Shown piece by piece: positions 24,018-34,440 of a stretch of DNA of 64,000 nucleotides; the stretch's first letter is position 1, and each line of letters opens with the position of its first letter. The stretch covers positions 4,406,186-4,470,185 of the forward strand of contig OX442317.1 of the NCBI GenBank assembly GCA_949358305.1, read 5' to 3'. This DNA is from Strigamia acuminata. Its lineage: Eukaryota; Arthropoda; Chilopoda; Geophilomorpha; Linotaeniidae. The position numbers and the translations under genes are program-made. The notes beneath the pieces are model-generated. The model had not been told where the DNA came from. It did no database searches and worked only from the letters and a program-made list of their open reading frames with translations.

Positions 24018-27000
24018 GAACTGTAGTGGAGTTTTAGCTTTTTCTAAAAGATTGTTTGGTTATTTGGTGCAACCACACAATTACTTGTACAAAAATGTTG
24101 AAAGTTATTTTCCAAACCGATTCCATTTGGAAAAGGAATTTGTCCTACTTGCCAACATGAGAAGGAGATAAAACTCGTGCTATGCTATCACCGCTGCAAC
24201 TTAATGCAACACGATTTAAGCATATCAATAGCCGGAATATGTCGAGACTGACAGCAGATATGGCCGTGATACTTTCATCATCTTTTATCGCATCGGGCTT
24301 GGGAGTTGTGTGAAGCATTTTTACACTCGCATGCAAATGATAAGCAAAACAGAAATAGCGAAAAGTAACTGGCGACGAGTGAAAACTCAATTATATTGAG
24401 TGCCATTTTTAAGTTGGAATAATAAGCTGAACTGTCATCGACAATGTTGACTGAAAAATGACAAGAAGCAACGCTGACGGGTCGTTGAAATGATTAATTG
24501 CAGCGTTGAAACGTTGCAATGGCTCGGGGCGTCAATTAGGCTTAATTTAGGAGCGAAATTTAGCACCCATGTTGATTGAAAAAGTTGATATTTTCGTCTC
24601 GATGGGCCAAATAGGACGAATTGGAATTGACCGGTCGTGGGTCGTGCATCGCGCCAGAGCGAGCACGGTGGTGCGACCGTGGGAAGGCGAAAGGCGCACG
24701 CGCAGTCGTATCACGTGTCTAATTAGTCTTACATGGGTTTTGACATGCAGGAAGTGAGGTAATTAATATTTTTACAGCCTGCGCGCGCTCTGATAAACTC
24801 GGTAATTAAAGAGTTGCCATTGTTGCGAGGTGAGTCAGAGCGCGTGCGCGATGATGTGCACGACCCCGAGTGATGGAATAGCGCAGTTTGGGTGTATAGG
24901 GAGATTTTATTTCTCGTTTCTGGATGTTTATTATTATTTAATTTTCGGCTTCATTTACTCAGACTGAGTAATATTATTATTATTTTTTGTTATGTAAAAA
25001 AATCTAACTTCCGGTTTAATTAATTTCCTGTTTGGAGTTTATTATTATTTTTTTTTAAATTTTTAATAATCACCACCAGGAAATGGCGAGTTGATAATAA
25101 TAATAATAAAAATAATTTACAAATTTTATTGATTTTAATTTGTATTTTTTTTCCCTCTCGTTCTTCATCTCGGCAGCCATTTTTATATATTTTTTTTATC
25201 TTCCTTCTGGGGCAATTTGAGAATTGAGATTATGAGGAAATTGAGGGAGGGTGGAGCGGGTGTGCGAGGGGGTTAGGTGAACGTGGGGGCGGGGGTGTGT
25301 ATCCGCCATGTTTAATTGAATTCTTTAGCTGTGGTGGCGCCCTCTTTAATTAATCTTGGTAATCAAGTTCACACAAAGTTAATGGGAAAATTATCCAAGT
25401 GCAAATTTTAATTTCCTACTCCAATCAACATGGCGTTTGTTAATTCGCACTGAGCCTCACTCAACACATCAAATACCGGAGCAAATGGTGTGGCCAGTGC
25501 GCGCGCGCCCTTCGCTTTTCGCAAAATACACAGACGCGCGCGCACGAACGCACGCACGGCGTTGTAAAGTGTTTGATGGTTTGATGTATTTTCGTTCGCG
25601 CTCGTCTTCGCTTCTCCTCCACCTCGATCAGCCGAGTGGGACGCGTCCGTCTAATTAATGAAGTGTAATCCAATAATATTGTGGAAGCTATTGTTCAAAA
25701 GGAGAGAGACGGGGGAACGGGGTGAGGGTACTGGGTTATGCAAATGAAAACAAATTAATTAAAGCGGGGAACGCACCTGCTGCAGATTGGATTGTTACAG
25801 CAATTTGATGCATTGTTATGGATTGGATGGGGAAGAAGAGAAGTCCCGGCGATTGTTGAGTTATGCGAGTTTTGGAATTGTTGGAATTTCTGCGATATTG
25901 TTGCGATCGTTGTTCGCTGGAGCGTGAAATGTCGCTTGGCAGATGAGATGCGTCGCAGTTGCACAATTGATGGTAAATGAATACAATATTAATATTAATG
26001 AGTCGTTTTAGACAGTTTTTAGACTATTTTTAGTCGTTTCTCAAGCTAGATACAGGAAGTGACGTCACGAAACGGAGCGTTTTATTGTTTATTCAGATTT
26101 TGACGTGTAAAAAAAAGTTTGAATTTTTGGGAAATGAAATGTGTACATGGCGCTGCAAGTTGATTCATTGTTTATACAAACGGCTTTTTTTTCTTTTATT
26201 TTTTTTGCCATCCGTTTTATTGTTGCATTAATTCAGCGCCTTTTCTTAATGTGTTTTACCGGCCAGCCCTCATTCAGGCTGCGCTTTTATGCTCAACACC
26301 TGCGTTTCGTCTTCAGGTGTTGCCAGTCCGCGCACCGCATGCGCATTGTAGACGTCATTAAGACGTTCGTCGTAAAATATTGTTGGCGGGCACCTGACGC
26401 GCTGCTTTCTTTCTTTCCTTCGTTCTAATGAGGATTTTTCACTTAAGCTTTACACATTTGATTGATGCCGTTTCACTTTGGCAGAGATTCTCGCAAGTGC
26501 AGATTGAATGTCGTTGTAGCGGGGTGCAGGTGTTTTCGCCATTCGATTTCCAATGGCGGATTGTTGCAGCGCACGTTTGTTCTAGAGAGGGCGGTTTGAG
26601 GCGCGCGTGCGACTTAATTGTTGATGGGTTGTGGTGGTTGGGAGGGGGTGGTGGGGTAAAAATTAATAGAGTTATTCGCGCGCGCGTTTCTATAACGAGG
26701 TCGTTTAAATGTATGAGTGGTTTGCTGGGACCAGGTGATCGCCATTACAAAACTATTGTGCAGCGCACGCCAACCTCAAAACCCTTTGGGGACATTGTCT
26801 TGTAATTTTTGCATTTTTAACTTTGGAATTACGCTCGTTACCAAACAAGTTGCAATGATCTTTATTGAGTTTCACTCTCGGTTTATCTGCACGCGCAATG
26901 ACGCACCGGTCTGCTGTAATTAGTTTTGCGCTGATTCTGTCTTGCTACCACTTGAACTTCAATTCCAGCACGAAATTCCTGACCTTCAGAAATCGCTTTT

Positions 27001-27040
27001 GCCGTAAATGATCTCGCAGAGCGCGGCTAGATTTACAACT
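24018..27040. other. Non-coding stretch, nothing recognised
   Basis: TTATTA-rich section around 24920-25120, alternating CG/CA segments (cgcgcgcacgaacgcacgc) near 25530, and GC-richer DNA near 26500-26700. A 125-codon frame at 26428-26805 has no recognisable domain. Confidence 0.4.
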
Positions 27041-27338
27041 CAATGTCTGAATTGACCAAACGACTAAAATATATTATTTCAATTGACCAAAACGAATGAA
27101 TTCAATATCTAAATTGACCAAAACGACTAAAATAAATGTCTAAATTGGGTAAAACTAGTAAACTACTAAAATAAATGTCTGAATTGTGATCAAAACGACT
27201 AAAATAAATGTCTAAATTGATCAAAACGACTAAAATAAATGTCTAAATTGATCAAAACGACTAAAATAAATGTCTAAATTGATCAAAACGACTAAAATAA
27301 ATGTCTAAATTGTCTAAAACTACTAAAATAAATGTCTA
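27040..27338. repeat. Tandem array, 31-bp unit (array 1)
   Basis: Unit approximately aaaataaatgtctaaattga followed by tcaaaacgact. The spacing between successive tctaaattga motifs is exactly 31 bases at 27211, 27242 and 27273. Outer copies are more diverged. The same unit type forms a second array at 29158-29590. Confidence 0.9.
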
Positions 27339-27339
27339 T

Positions 27340-27613
27340 TACTATGTTTACATGCACGGAATACTTCGAGTGAGATGAAATATTCCGTGTGCACAACTGT
27401 CATGTAAACAGGGATGACAAGGATTATTCGAGTAGTGAATAATCCCTCGCAGAAGGTTGTTTAATTCGAGTGAACTCGAACTATTTTTATTGCACGTGCG
27501 TCCCCATGGGTCGATAACCGAAGGTGATCACGAATGATTTTCTGCATGTAAACACAACAATTTGATCCGGAATTATTCACCACTCGAAATATTCGGTGCA
27601 TGTAAACGTAGTA
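27340..27613. mobile_element. MITE with TACTAYGTTTACATGCAC ends
   Basis: Left end tactatgtttacatgcacgg; right end is its inverse, with homology extending through a gaatattTCGAGTG block (about 35 bp). Additional inverted motifs lie inside (attattcgagt...gaataatcc; ttcgagtgaactcgaa). It inserted at the end of the 31-bp array. Non-coding. Confidence 0.75.
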
Positions 27614-29155
27614 TAAGTTGACCAAACCGATTGAATTCGATGTGCAAAGTGTCAAATTCTGTCAACAGAGCACGGGTGTTCTATCAGGGCAATGCTTGAC
27701 CAAACCTTTTCTTTTTTTGTTAAATTTTTTCTAACGGTTACGAATTCCAGCGCGTGATGTTGTGTTTGCATCGGTAGGTAAAAAGAAGCAAAAGTTGATG
27801 AGGTCTCGAATTCTGACGCCCAGGGGGAAGTGAGCGCGGTCTAGATGGTGGGAGTGTAGTGTTGCACCCTCGGTGGGCGCCAACTTACATTAGGGAAATG
27901 ACCAAACATCTCTGTCACTTGCCTAATTGCCACTGGAGGGTGGCGAACGCGCGTCAGACTCGTTGTACGTGACCTCTTGCTAACCCCGCGTCTAGACTGA
28001 CCCTCCTTATCATATTTCGCGCCAACAACACTAAACAGGGTGCAAATGATGGGACTGAGATTACAATCTTGAAACAAAGTCACACACGAAAAAATAAGAT
28101 GAGAAGGAAAAAAAAAAAAACAATTTTAAAAATTGATATGCAAATCGATTATTGTTTTAAACTGACAGATTTTGTTCCGTTTGAGTCAGCATTTTTTTTT
28201 CGGGGTGGGGTGGCGAGGGATGGTATGCATGGGCGATTTTAAATTTTTATAAAACTTTTTATGTTTTTTTTTTTTTTTAAGTTCCATTAAACAATGTTAA
28301 TATTTATGGAGAGGGGATTATTTTTTTTATTGTTGAATTTTTTAATTCGATGCACGAGTATCGACGTTGCATTAAAAAATAGGCCTAATTTTTTAATGGA
28401 CTCTTAAACAGCTTAAAAATGACGAGTTGATGGAGAGGATAAAAGAATTTCTACATCTGAGAAGTAAAAAAAAATTACAAAATAAAATAAAATAAATTAT
28501 TTTTATTTTGTTGAACGTTTGGACACGCAGAAAAACTTCCCTTACTCCCCCCTTTGGAGTGTTAATAGATAACTAAATAAATAAGTGTAATTTCTTGGAG
28601 CGATGTCGTTTTTCTTGCGACTTTGTATCGTGCGATATTGTTTGCTCGTGGCGAACGAACGCCCATTCTTTGGCTTATAATAGTGTAGTGCTGTTTAGTA
28701 TCACGCCCAGGGGGTTGGTTTTTGTGCTGTTCCATTAGCCGATGAGCCTCCCTTGTTTAAAATTTAATTACCCCACCTAATTTAATAAGCGGATCAAGTT
28801 GCAAATATCCATTGATTAGCCACTAACTTAATTGTTAGCCTGTTTTATGTTGAGCTTCTCCGTCATGACACAGAGGCCATTCCATAAGATTCATTCCTCC
28901 TCCCTCCCCTTTTACAACCCCAACCCCAAAACAGGAACCTTAATTCAATTGCATTTTGGATAATCTCCTGATTTCCTTGTAATTTCATTTTATTTGATCA
29001 AATCAGTCACAATTTCATCATTTTAATGTCCAACTCTCATTTGTTACTTGCATTATTATTATGAAGAATTATAATAATTTTTGAAAAAAATTATTTACCA
29101 TAAATGTTCTTATTGAGCGTGGGATGCTAATTGAATGCGGTCTACCTTGCAACAA
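27614..29155. other. Non-coding stretch, nothing recognised
   Basis: Lies between the two related 31-bp arrays. Contains A and T runs and no recognisable gene. Confidence 0.4.
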
Positions 29156-29157
29156 GG

Positions 29158-29590
29158 GTCTAAATTAACTAAATCGATTGAATTTAATATCTAAATTGAA
29201 CAAAACGACTAAAATAAACGTCTAATTTGAACAAAACTACTAAAATAAATTTATAAATTGAACAAAACTACTAAAATAAATTTATAAATTGAGCAAAACT
29301 ACTAAAATAAATGTATAAATTGAAGAAAACGACGAAAATAAACGTTTAATTTGACCAAAACTACGGAAATAAACGTCTAATTTGAACAAAACTACGGAAA
29401 TAAACGTCTGCATTGACCAAAACGACTAAAATAAATTTCTAAATTGAACAAAACTACTAAAAGAATTTTCTAAATGGAACAAAACGACTAAAATAAACGT
29501 TTAATTTGAACAAAACTAATGAAATAAACGTCTACATTGACCAAAATGACTAAAATAAACGTCTAAATGAAACAAACGTCTAAATTGATG
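29158..29590. repeat. Tandem array, about 31-bp unit (array 2)
   Basis: Fourteen or so diverged copies of aaattgaacaaaactactaa followed by aataaacgtct. It is the same family as array 1 at 27040-27338 but older in appearance, with more substitutions between copies. Confidence 0.88.
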
Positions 29591-29599
29591 AAGAACACT

Positions 29600-29737
29600 A
29601 GCTGCATTCAAAAATAAAAATAACAATTTTAGTTTAAGTGTATTTTAAGTTTTAACATGGAGTTTAAACAGGAAATGATGTCATTTTTGAATTAAAATTG
29701 AACTAAAACACAAAATATTTTAGTTTTTGAATGCAAC
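29600..29737. mobile_element. Foldback element with GCATTCAAAAA ends
   Basis: Left end gctgcattcaaaaataaaaa; right end is the inverse, tattttagtttttgaatgca. Interior fragments also pair (taacaattttagttta against its inverse). About 140 bp and non-coding. Confidence 0.6.
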
Positions 29738-29744
29738 TTCGATA

Positions 29745-29851
29745 AGGCGCATTCATAAAGTCATTTAAACTTGTTTGTTTCTATACACGTAAAATTTGAC
29801 ACGGAAAATGTTACATTCAAACAAGTTTAAACGACTTTCTGAATGCGCCTA
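29745..29851. mobile_element. Foldback element with AGGCGCATTCA ends
   Basis: Left arm aaggcgcattcataaagtca and right arm (inverse) pair over about 35 bases, extending to TTTAAACTTGTTTG. The loop is about 40 bases. Its GGCGCATTCA tip is shared with the unrelated-looking element at 6276-6880, suggesting a family defined by its termini. Confidence 0.7.
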
Positions 29852-29854
29852 CTA

Positions 29855-31254
29855 AAATAACTGAACCAAAATAATTGAAATTATTTATTTGCTTTTCTAA
29901 ATTAATTCCGTCTGAATTAGTTTCACATTTGCCCGAATTCTCCGTGCAGTTTTGTCGGTTGTAAACATTTGCTTGTTTTCTTTATTGAGCCAACAGCGAC
30001 TTGGCTCATCGATTTACTGGTCTTTACATACGTCACCACTTGAAAAGCTGGCGTTGTTGCATTCGTCTTCATCGTTTGCAATTGTCGCTTCAAAGTGGGA
30101 GAGCGCTGGGGGGGGAGGAGGGGGTGCGGGGGTGGGGGTTGCCGTTACATCGTTTGCATGAGTATTCGCCCGGGGGTGGCGCGTCTTCCGGTGACCATAA
30201 AACGCTTGGTTCCAATGAGATTTGAGGCGTAAAAGCACGAGCAGCGTGCATAAAAATAGCTTGTAACCATGACAACGAGGCTTATTTCTTGGTCAGGTAC
30301 GGGGAGGGGTGGGCGAGTAAAGGGCCGAGCTATAACGCTGCGTCCCGCGATTTACCTAAAACATGGCAGCCGACCATTCGTCTCGGGCAACAAACACCGA
30401 TTTGTATTCCTTGGGATAAAGTCCTAATGAGATTACTGACCGGGGGCACGCGCGCATGCGCATAAAAAAGTCTCTCTTTCCCCTCTCGCGAAGATCGCAA
30501 CGCTAAATCCTTCCCGTCCATCCCCTCCTGACCCCCTCCTCGTTGCACATCTGTTATTTTCTTTTTTTGCCTTTCCCGTCTGCAGAAATCAAATGCTCGT
30601 GCACGCATTTCGTTAAATCGGGGTTAAAGTGGGTTTGTGTCCGAGGGTTTGTTGTTGCAGCGTCGTGCTCTTGGTCGTGGTTCTTTCTTGGAGGGGTCAT
30701 TTGTATTCGGAGACGTTTGTCGCGTTTGTAATTACAAGGGTTGCGCGCTTGTTGCGTTGTCGGCCGATTGTTTCGGGAACGTGTTTACAAATTTGCACCT
30801 TGGTTTGTTTGTTGTTTAATTCGGGTTTGCTGGAGCGGGCGGTGGGAAGTAAAAAGGAGGAATGGGATGGAGTGGAGTGGGGGAAGGGAAGAAGGCGATT
30901 GAAACGGATCCATTGTTTCTCGCGTGTTGCAATACGACAGGTTTACGACGGGTGTAAATTTAAAGCGAAATCCTTGCCACCCCAACTCACTTTGTCTGGC
31001 GCGTCCGTTGGGTCTTTAAATTTGGTTTAAATTCCAGGGAAGGTCATTCGGATCGGATTGAGTCTGCAGCCATGAATTTTTTTTTTGAAATGCCGTGATT
31101 TTTACGTTGGGGTTTTTTGGCTTTTGTTTTCAATTTGGTACTGGAAGTCGCTTATTTCTATCGGATGATGAACAAAGGATGAAATGTGTATAAAAAGGTT
31201 TCGTGTGTTTGGAGGCTTACCTGCAGTGCTCCCTATAAAAATATCATTGGAGTT
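29855..31254. other. Non-coding, GC-richer stretch
   Basis: CpG content rises visibly from about 30 kb. Open frames of up to 133 codons (30629-31030) arise as stop codons become rarer. None has a recognisable domain. Confidence 0.4.
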
Positions 31255-31475
31255 ACTGTATTTTAGCGATTAAGAGTCGCCCTTGAATAGTAGCCGCGGC
31301 TGAGACACCAAGAATAGCGTATTTTTGGAAAAGTATGGTATTGTTTCCGTATTTAACCTCACGAACGATGAACGTAGGCTTCGTTTGGGACAAACGAAAA
31401 ACCGAAATTGTAATTGCTGACAAAAATGGGAGTTTTGAATAAGAGCCGCGGCTTTTAATCGATAAAATACATATA
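31255..31475. mobile_element. MITE family M1, inverted copy
   Basis: About 220 bp, running in the orientation opposite to the copies at 21098 and 46138. It holds the shared blocks gaatagtagccgcggctgag, ggtattgtttccgtatttaa, cctcacgaacgatgaacgta and gtaattgctgacaaaaatgg in inverse order. Ends (actgtattttagcgattaag and atcgataaaatac) are the family ends with a few substitutions. Confidence 0.75.
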
Positions 31476-31486
31476 TTCCGATATAT

Positions 31487-31628
31487 TCTCAATGCATTTT
31501 GTAAAATGTATTGCGAGATGCATTCCCAATATTTGTCAAATATGAATAATGCATTTTTTCAATTGGATTATGAAATGCATTATTTAATGTATACAAATAA
31601 TATACTTAATTCTGAGAAATGCAATATA
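31487..31628. repeat. Dispersed repeat, copy 2 (inverse of 18772)
   Basis: Reverse-complement match to 18772-18920. It follows directly after the M1 copy at 31255-31475. Confidence 0.7.
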
Positions 31629-31639
31629 ATTTATAAATT

Positions 31640-33985
31640 TATTAATATTCTTTTTTGGGGAGTTTGTAATTGATTTGCGCCATCACATCACCCGGCGCAG
31701 TTAGTTGAGACATTAGTCATCAGGTGGTCGTAATCGAATAAAGTGCGGATTCGGCACGCTCTTACCAGACCAATTATCCGATCGAAGGAGTTGCCGTCCA
31801 TCTCGAGCGAGTCCATTGTTGCCAACCGATGCCACTAGATGCCGTGTCCCCTGTGACGTCATCTGATTTCCTTTTCCCCAGATTTGAAATGGGGTTCCTT
31901 GAACGATCGCAGATTGGATCTGGGATTGAAGCCACTGTCTTGGGCGAGGGCGAGGGCGGTGAGGCGTGTAATTGGGGCGATCGACGATCCACCCGCACGC
32001 ACTTCTCCCTCCGTCTCCCCCTCCACTATTTCACCGGAAACAGATGTGTGCCTCAAGCCACGGTTTGCATAAGGAGACGTCGACCGCTGACCCTTAGCTA
32101 TCTTATATATGGGCCGGGGAGAATGCGAAATGGCGTTTAATGGCGCGGCAACGATGACAACAGTCACATGCGCCAACTGTTCGAGGGAAAAGAACAAAAT
32201 AAACTTTTCCGCAAGTTTCGGGCGGTCAGTTGCGGTCAAAGTGACCGAAACTTGGAAATTCGGGCCGAAAAGGTTGGGGAAAGCGAAATGGAGGGAGAAG
32301 ATGGAAGTTTGGGCGATATGACGGCCGGAAGTAATAGAAAGCTCACGTGATGCACGCGAGGTGCACGTAAGGACCTCATGCAGCGTCTTGAGTAGTTGGA
32401 TGGGCGTGGCGACGCCATTCAATTTCACCTCCACCTCCACAGCCCTCTTTCTCTCTTTCCTTCGCCAACCCTTGTAACCACAATCTCTTGCTCGGGTGCC
32501 ACCATCAATTACCCATCATCCTCTGCGCGTCATTGACGCCGTTTAGCGAGCGCGTTTGCGGACGCGCGCCCGCGCCCCATCTCTCACTTTTTTCGCAGCC
32601 ATCCCTAAAAATGTAACAATGTTCGGGAGGAGTGTGTTTGCACTATCTTATGGCCCACAGCCAAGCGCGCGCGTCTCTATCAATGTCGTTTCGTCACCAC
32701 CAGGGGGCGCGCGGGGGAAGTGTGGGAGGGGGTCGTAAGTCGGAGGTGGCGTCCGTAATCTTCTCTGCACTCCCCCCTCCGTGCCATTTATGAAGTTGGC
32801 TGTCTTCATAATGGCGTCTCATCGTTCGTTTATGGATACAGCCATCGAGAGACGCTGATAAAGACACTATCCACCCCCTCCACCGCCCTCTCGCGTCCCC
32901 CGTCATTAGAGACTCGCAGATACACACATTTTCTCTCTTTATTGAATATCTTACACCACGCATGCGTGCAATTGTGTTGACTTGGTTACAAAAGGGTTGG
33001 CATCGCCTGGATGAACACGTGCGCAGTGTTGCATGAGTTGGTGGTCATTGTCCAGTTTGAAGACGCGTCGCACTCGGTTCAATTGTGCATTGTTTCTCAT
33101 TTATTTTTATTTTCGTTTTCGTTTATTATTATTTTTTTTTTTTTTTTTGTGTTATTATTATTTTTTTCGACACCAGGGGGAGAGTTGAGACGGTTATAAA
33201 TTCTTATTACGGAGTGATTCGCCTGTTTTACAGTTGTAATTTTGGAATTTATAAGGGCCATTTTTCCCATAATCCCCTGTCTGTGGGGGATTAGGGAAGC
33301 ATGAGTTTACGAGGGACGCCGCTAGGGGCCGGGTCGGGGCAGCAGCCATCTTGATTTGGTTTGTCACATCGTTCGAAAGTCCATTCCTTTTCATTTTGGC
33401 GGGAATTAATAGACTGAGGGAGGTTGTCAGGGGGACCGGAAGTGCTTCCGTCGCAAAGTCGCCAGTTTAGTCACGTTTTTCAGATTATCGGACTCGTCAA
33501 ATATTTTTTCTTTTTATTTTTCCGATCTGAATCGAAGTATTTGCAACTACACTCGAGGCCGTCGTTTAGTTTTTTGTTTTTTATTTATTTTTTATTTTTG
33601 TTGGTCACGGGGGGCGGATGATGTATGTAAACAAGAGTTGGTGCTTTATTCTTTTGCGAGGCCATTGTTGACTGAGAAAATGGACTGTTGTTGACAAAGA
33701 AACCATCTATGGATTGTCTTTGTGATTGAATTGATAAAAATGATTTTCTTTCCTCGTTGAATCAATAGAGCAAAGTTAAGTGTACGGTTTGCGGAAAAAA
33801 ATTGAAATGTTTAGCATGAGTGAATGCGGAATAATAAAGTCGCTGTGGCGCTGTCAGCAGAATGCCCAAGTTAGGTAATTATATTTATTTTCATGGGATT
33901 TATTTTCATGGGATTTCACGAGATTTGTTTGCTGGGTTACGTCATTTCAATGAAGGGTATTTTATTGTATATGTAATCTGCGACA
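31640..33985. other. Non-coding, GC/CpG-rich stretch
   Basis: Contains a 193-codon minus-strand open frame (31859-32440) overlapped by several others in other frames. This is the pattern expected of stop-poor GC-rich DNA, not a gene. Scattered GCGCATGC-type motifs occur (for example near 32957). Confidence 0.4.
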
Positions 33986-33988
33986 TCT

Positions 33989-34440
33989 ATCGGGCGGCCC
34001 AAATAAAACCGGCCTGACGATACAATGGGGGTTACTAAGGGTGTCTCAAAACAATGTACCGTATACAGTCGAAACTCTTTATAACGAATCGCAAGGGACC
34101 CGAAAAATCGATTCGTTGTAACGAGAATTCGTTATATTGAAATTTTTTAACATGGTGTTCTATGGCCAGTCAGCCAATTTTAGGTATTTATTATATCGAT
34201 AATTCGTTATAAAGAGTTTCGACTGTGTATTGTTCAATTAAATATATATTAATCATTAGTTGTGGGCGGTGTTGTTTAATTAACGTTTCTGGTGCAGTTT
34301 TTTCCGCTTTTTCGTTTGGTGTTTAGTTTTTGACTTTCCGAGCTTTCGTTCTCGAGATATTTGCGATTTTGATCAATTTTTGTCTCAATTCGCCAATATT
34401 GCACTAGTCATTCTTGAATTTCAGATTTTGTGGCACTTTT
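33989..34440. mobile_element. MITE family M2, rearranged copy carrying a nested element
   Basis: Begins cgggcggcccaaataaaacc, the M2 terminal repeat. It continues with gggggttactaagggtgtct, the inverse of the subterminal part of the other end of the intact copy at 23737. A pogo-like element (34066-34225) is nested here. The M2 interior then resumes at about 34245-34425. The right terminal repeat is missing, so the copy is broken. Confidence 0.6.
34066..34225. mobile_element. pogo/Tigger-like MITE, CAGTCGAAACTC ends
   Basis: Begins CAGTCGAAACTCTTTATAAC and ends with the perfect inverse GTTATAAAGAGTTTCGACTG (about 24 bp pair). The left flank is TA; the right flank is tgta, so the TA duplication is mutated or shifted. 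Termini beginning CAGT and ending ACTG are typical of pogo-like elements. 160 bp, non-coding. Confidence 0.8.

Noticed and set aside
27040-27338. CRISPR array
   Set aside because: Units are contiguous tandem repeats without unique spacers, and the window is eukaryotic.
31859-32440. 193-codon minus-strand open frame
   Set aside because: Overlaps several other frames of 60-103 codons in a GC-rich segment; no recognisable family.
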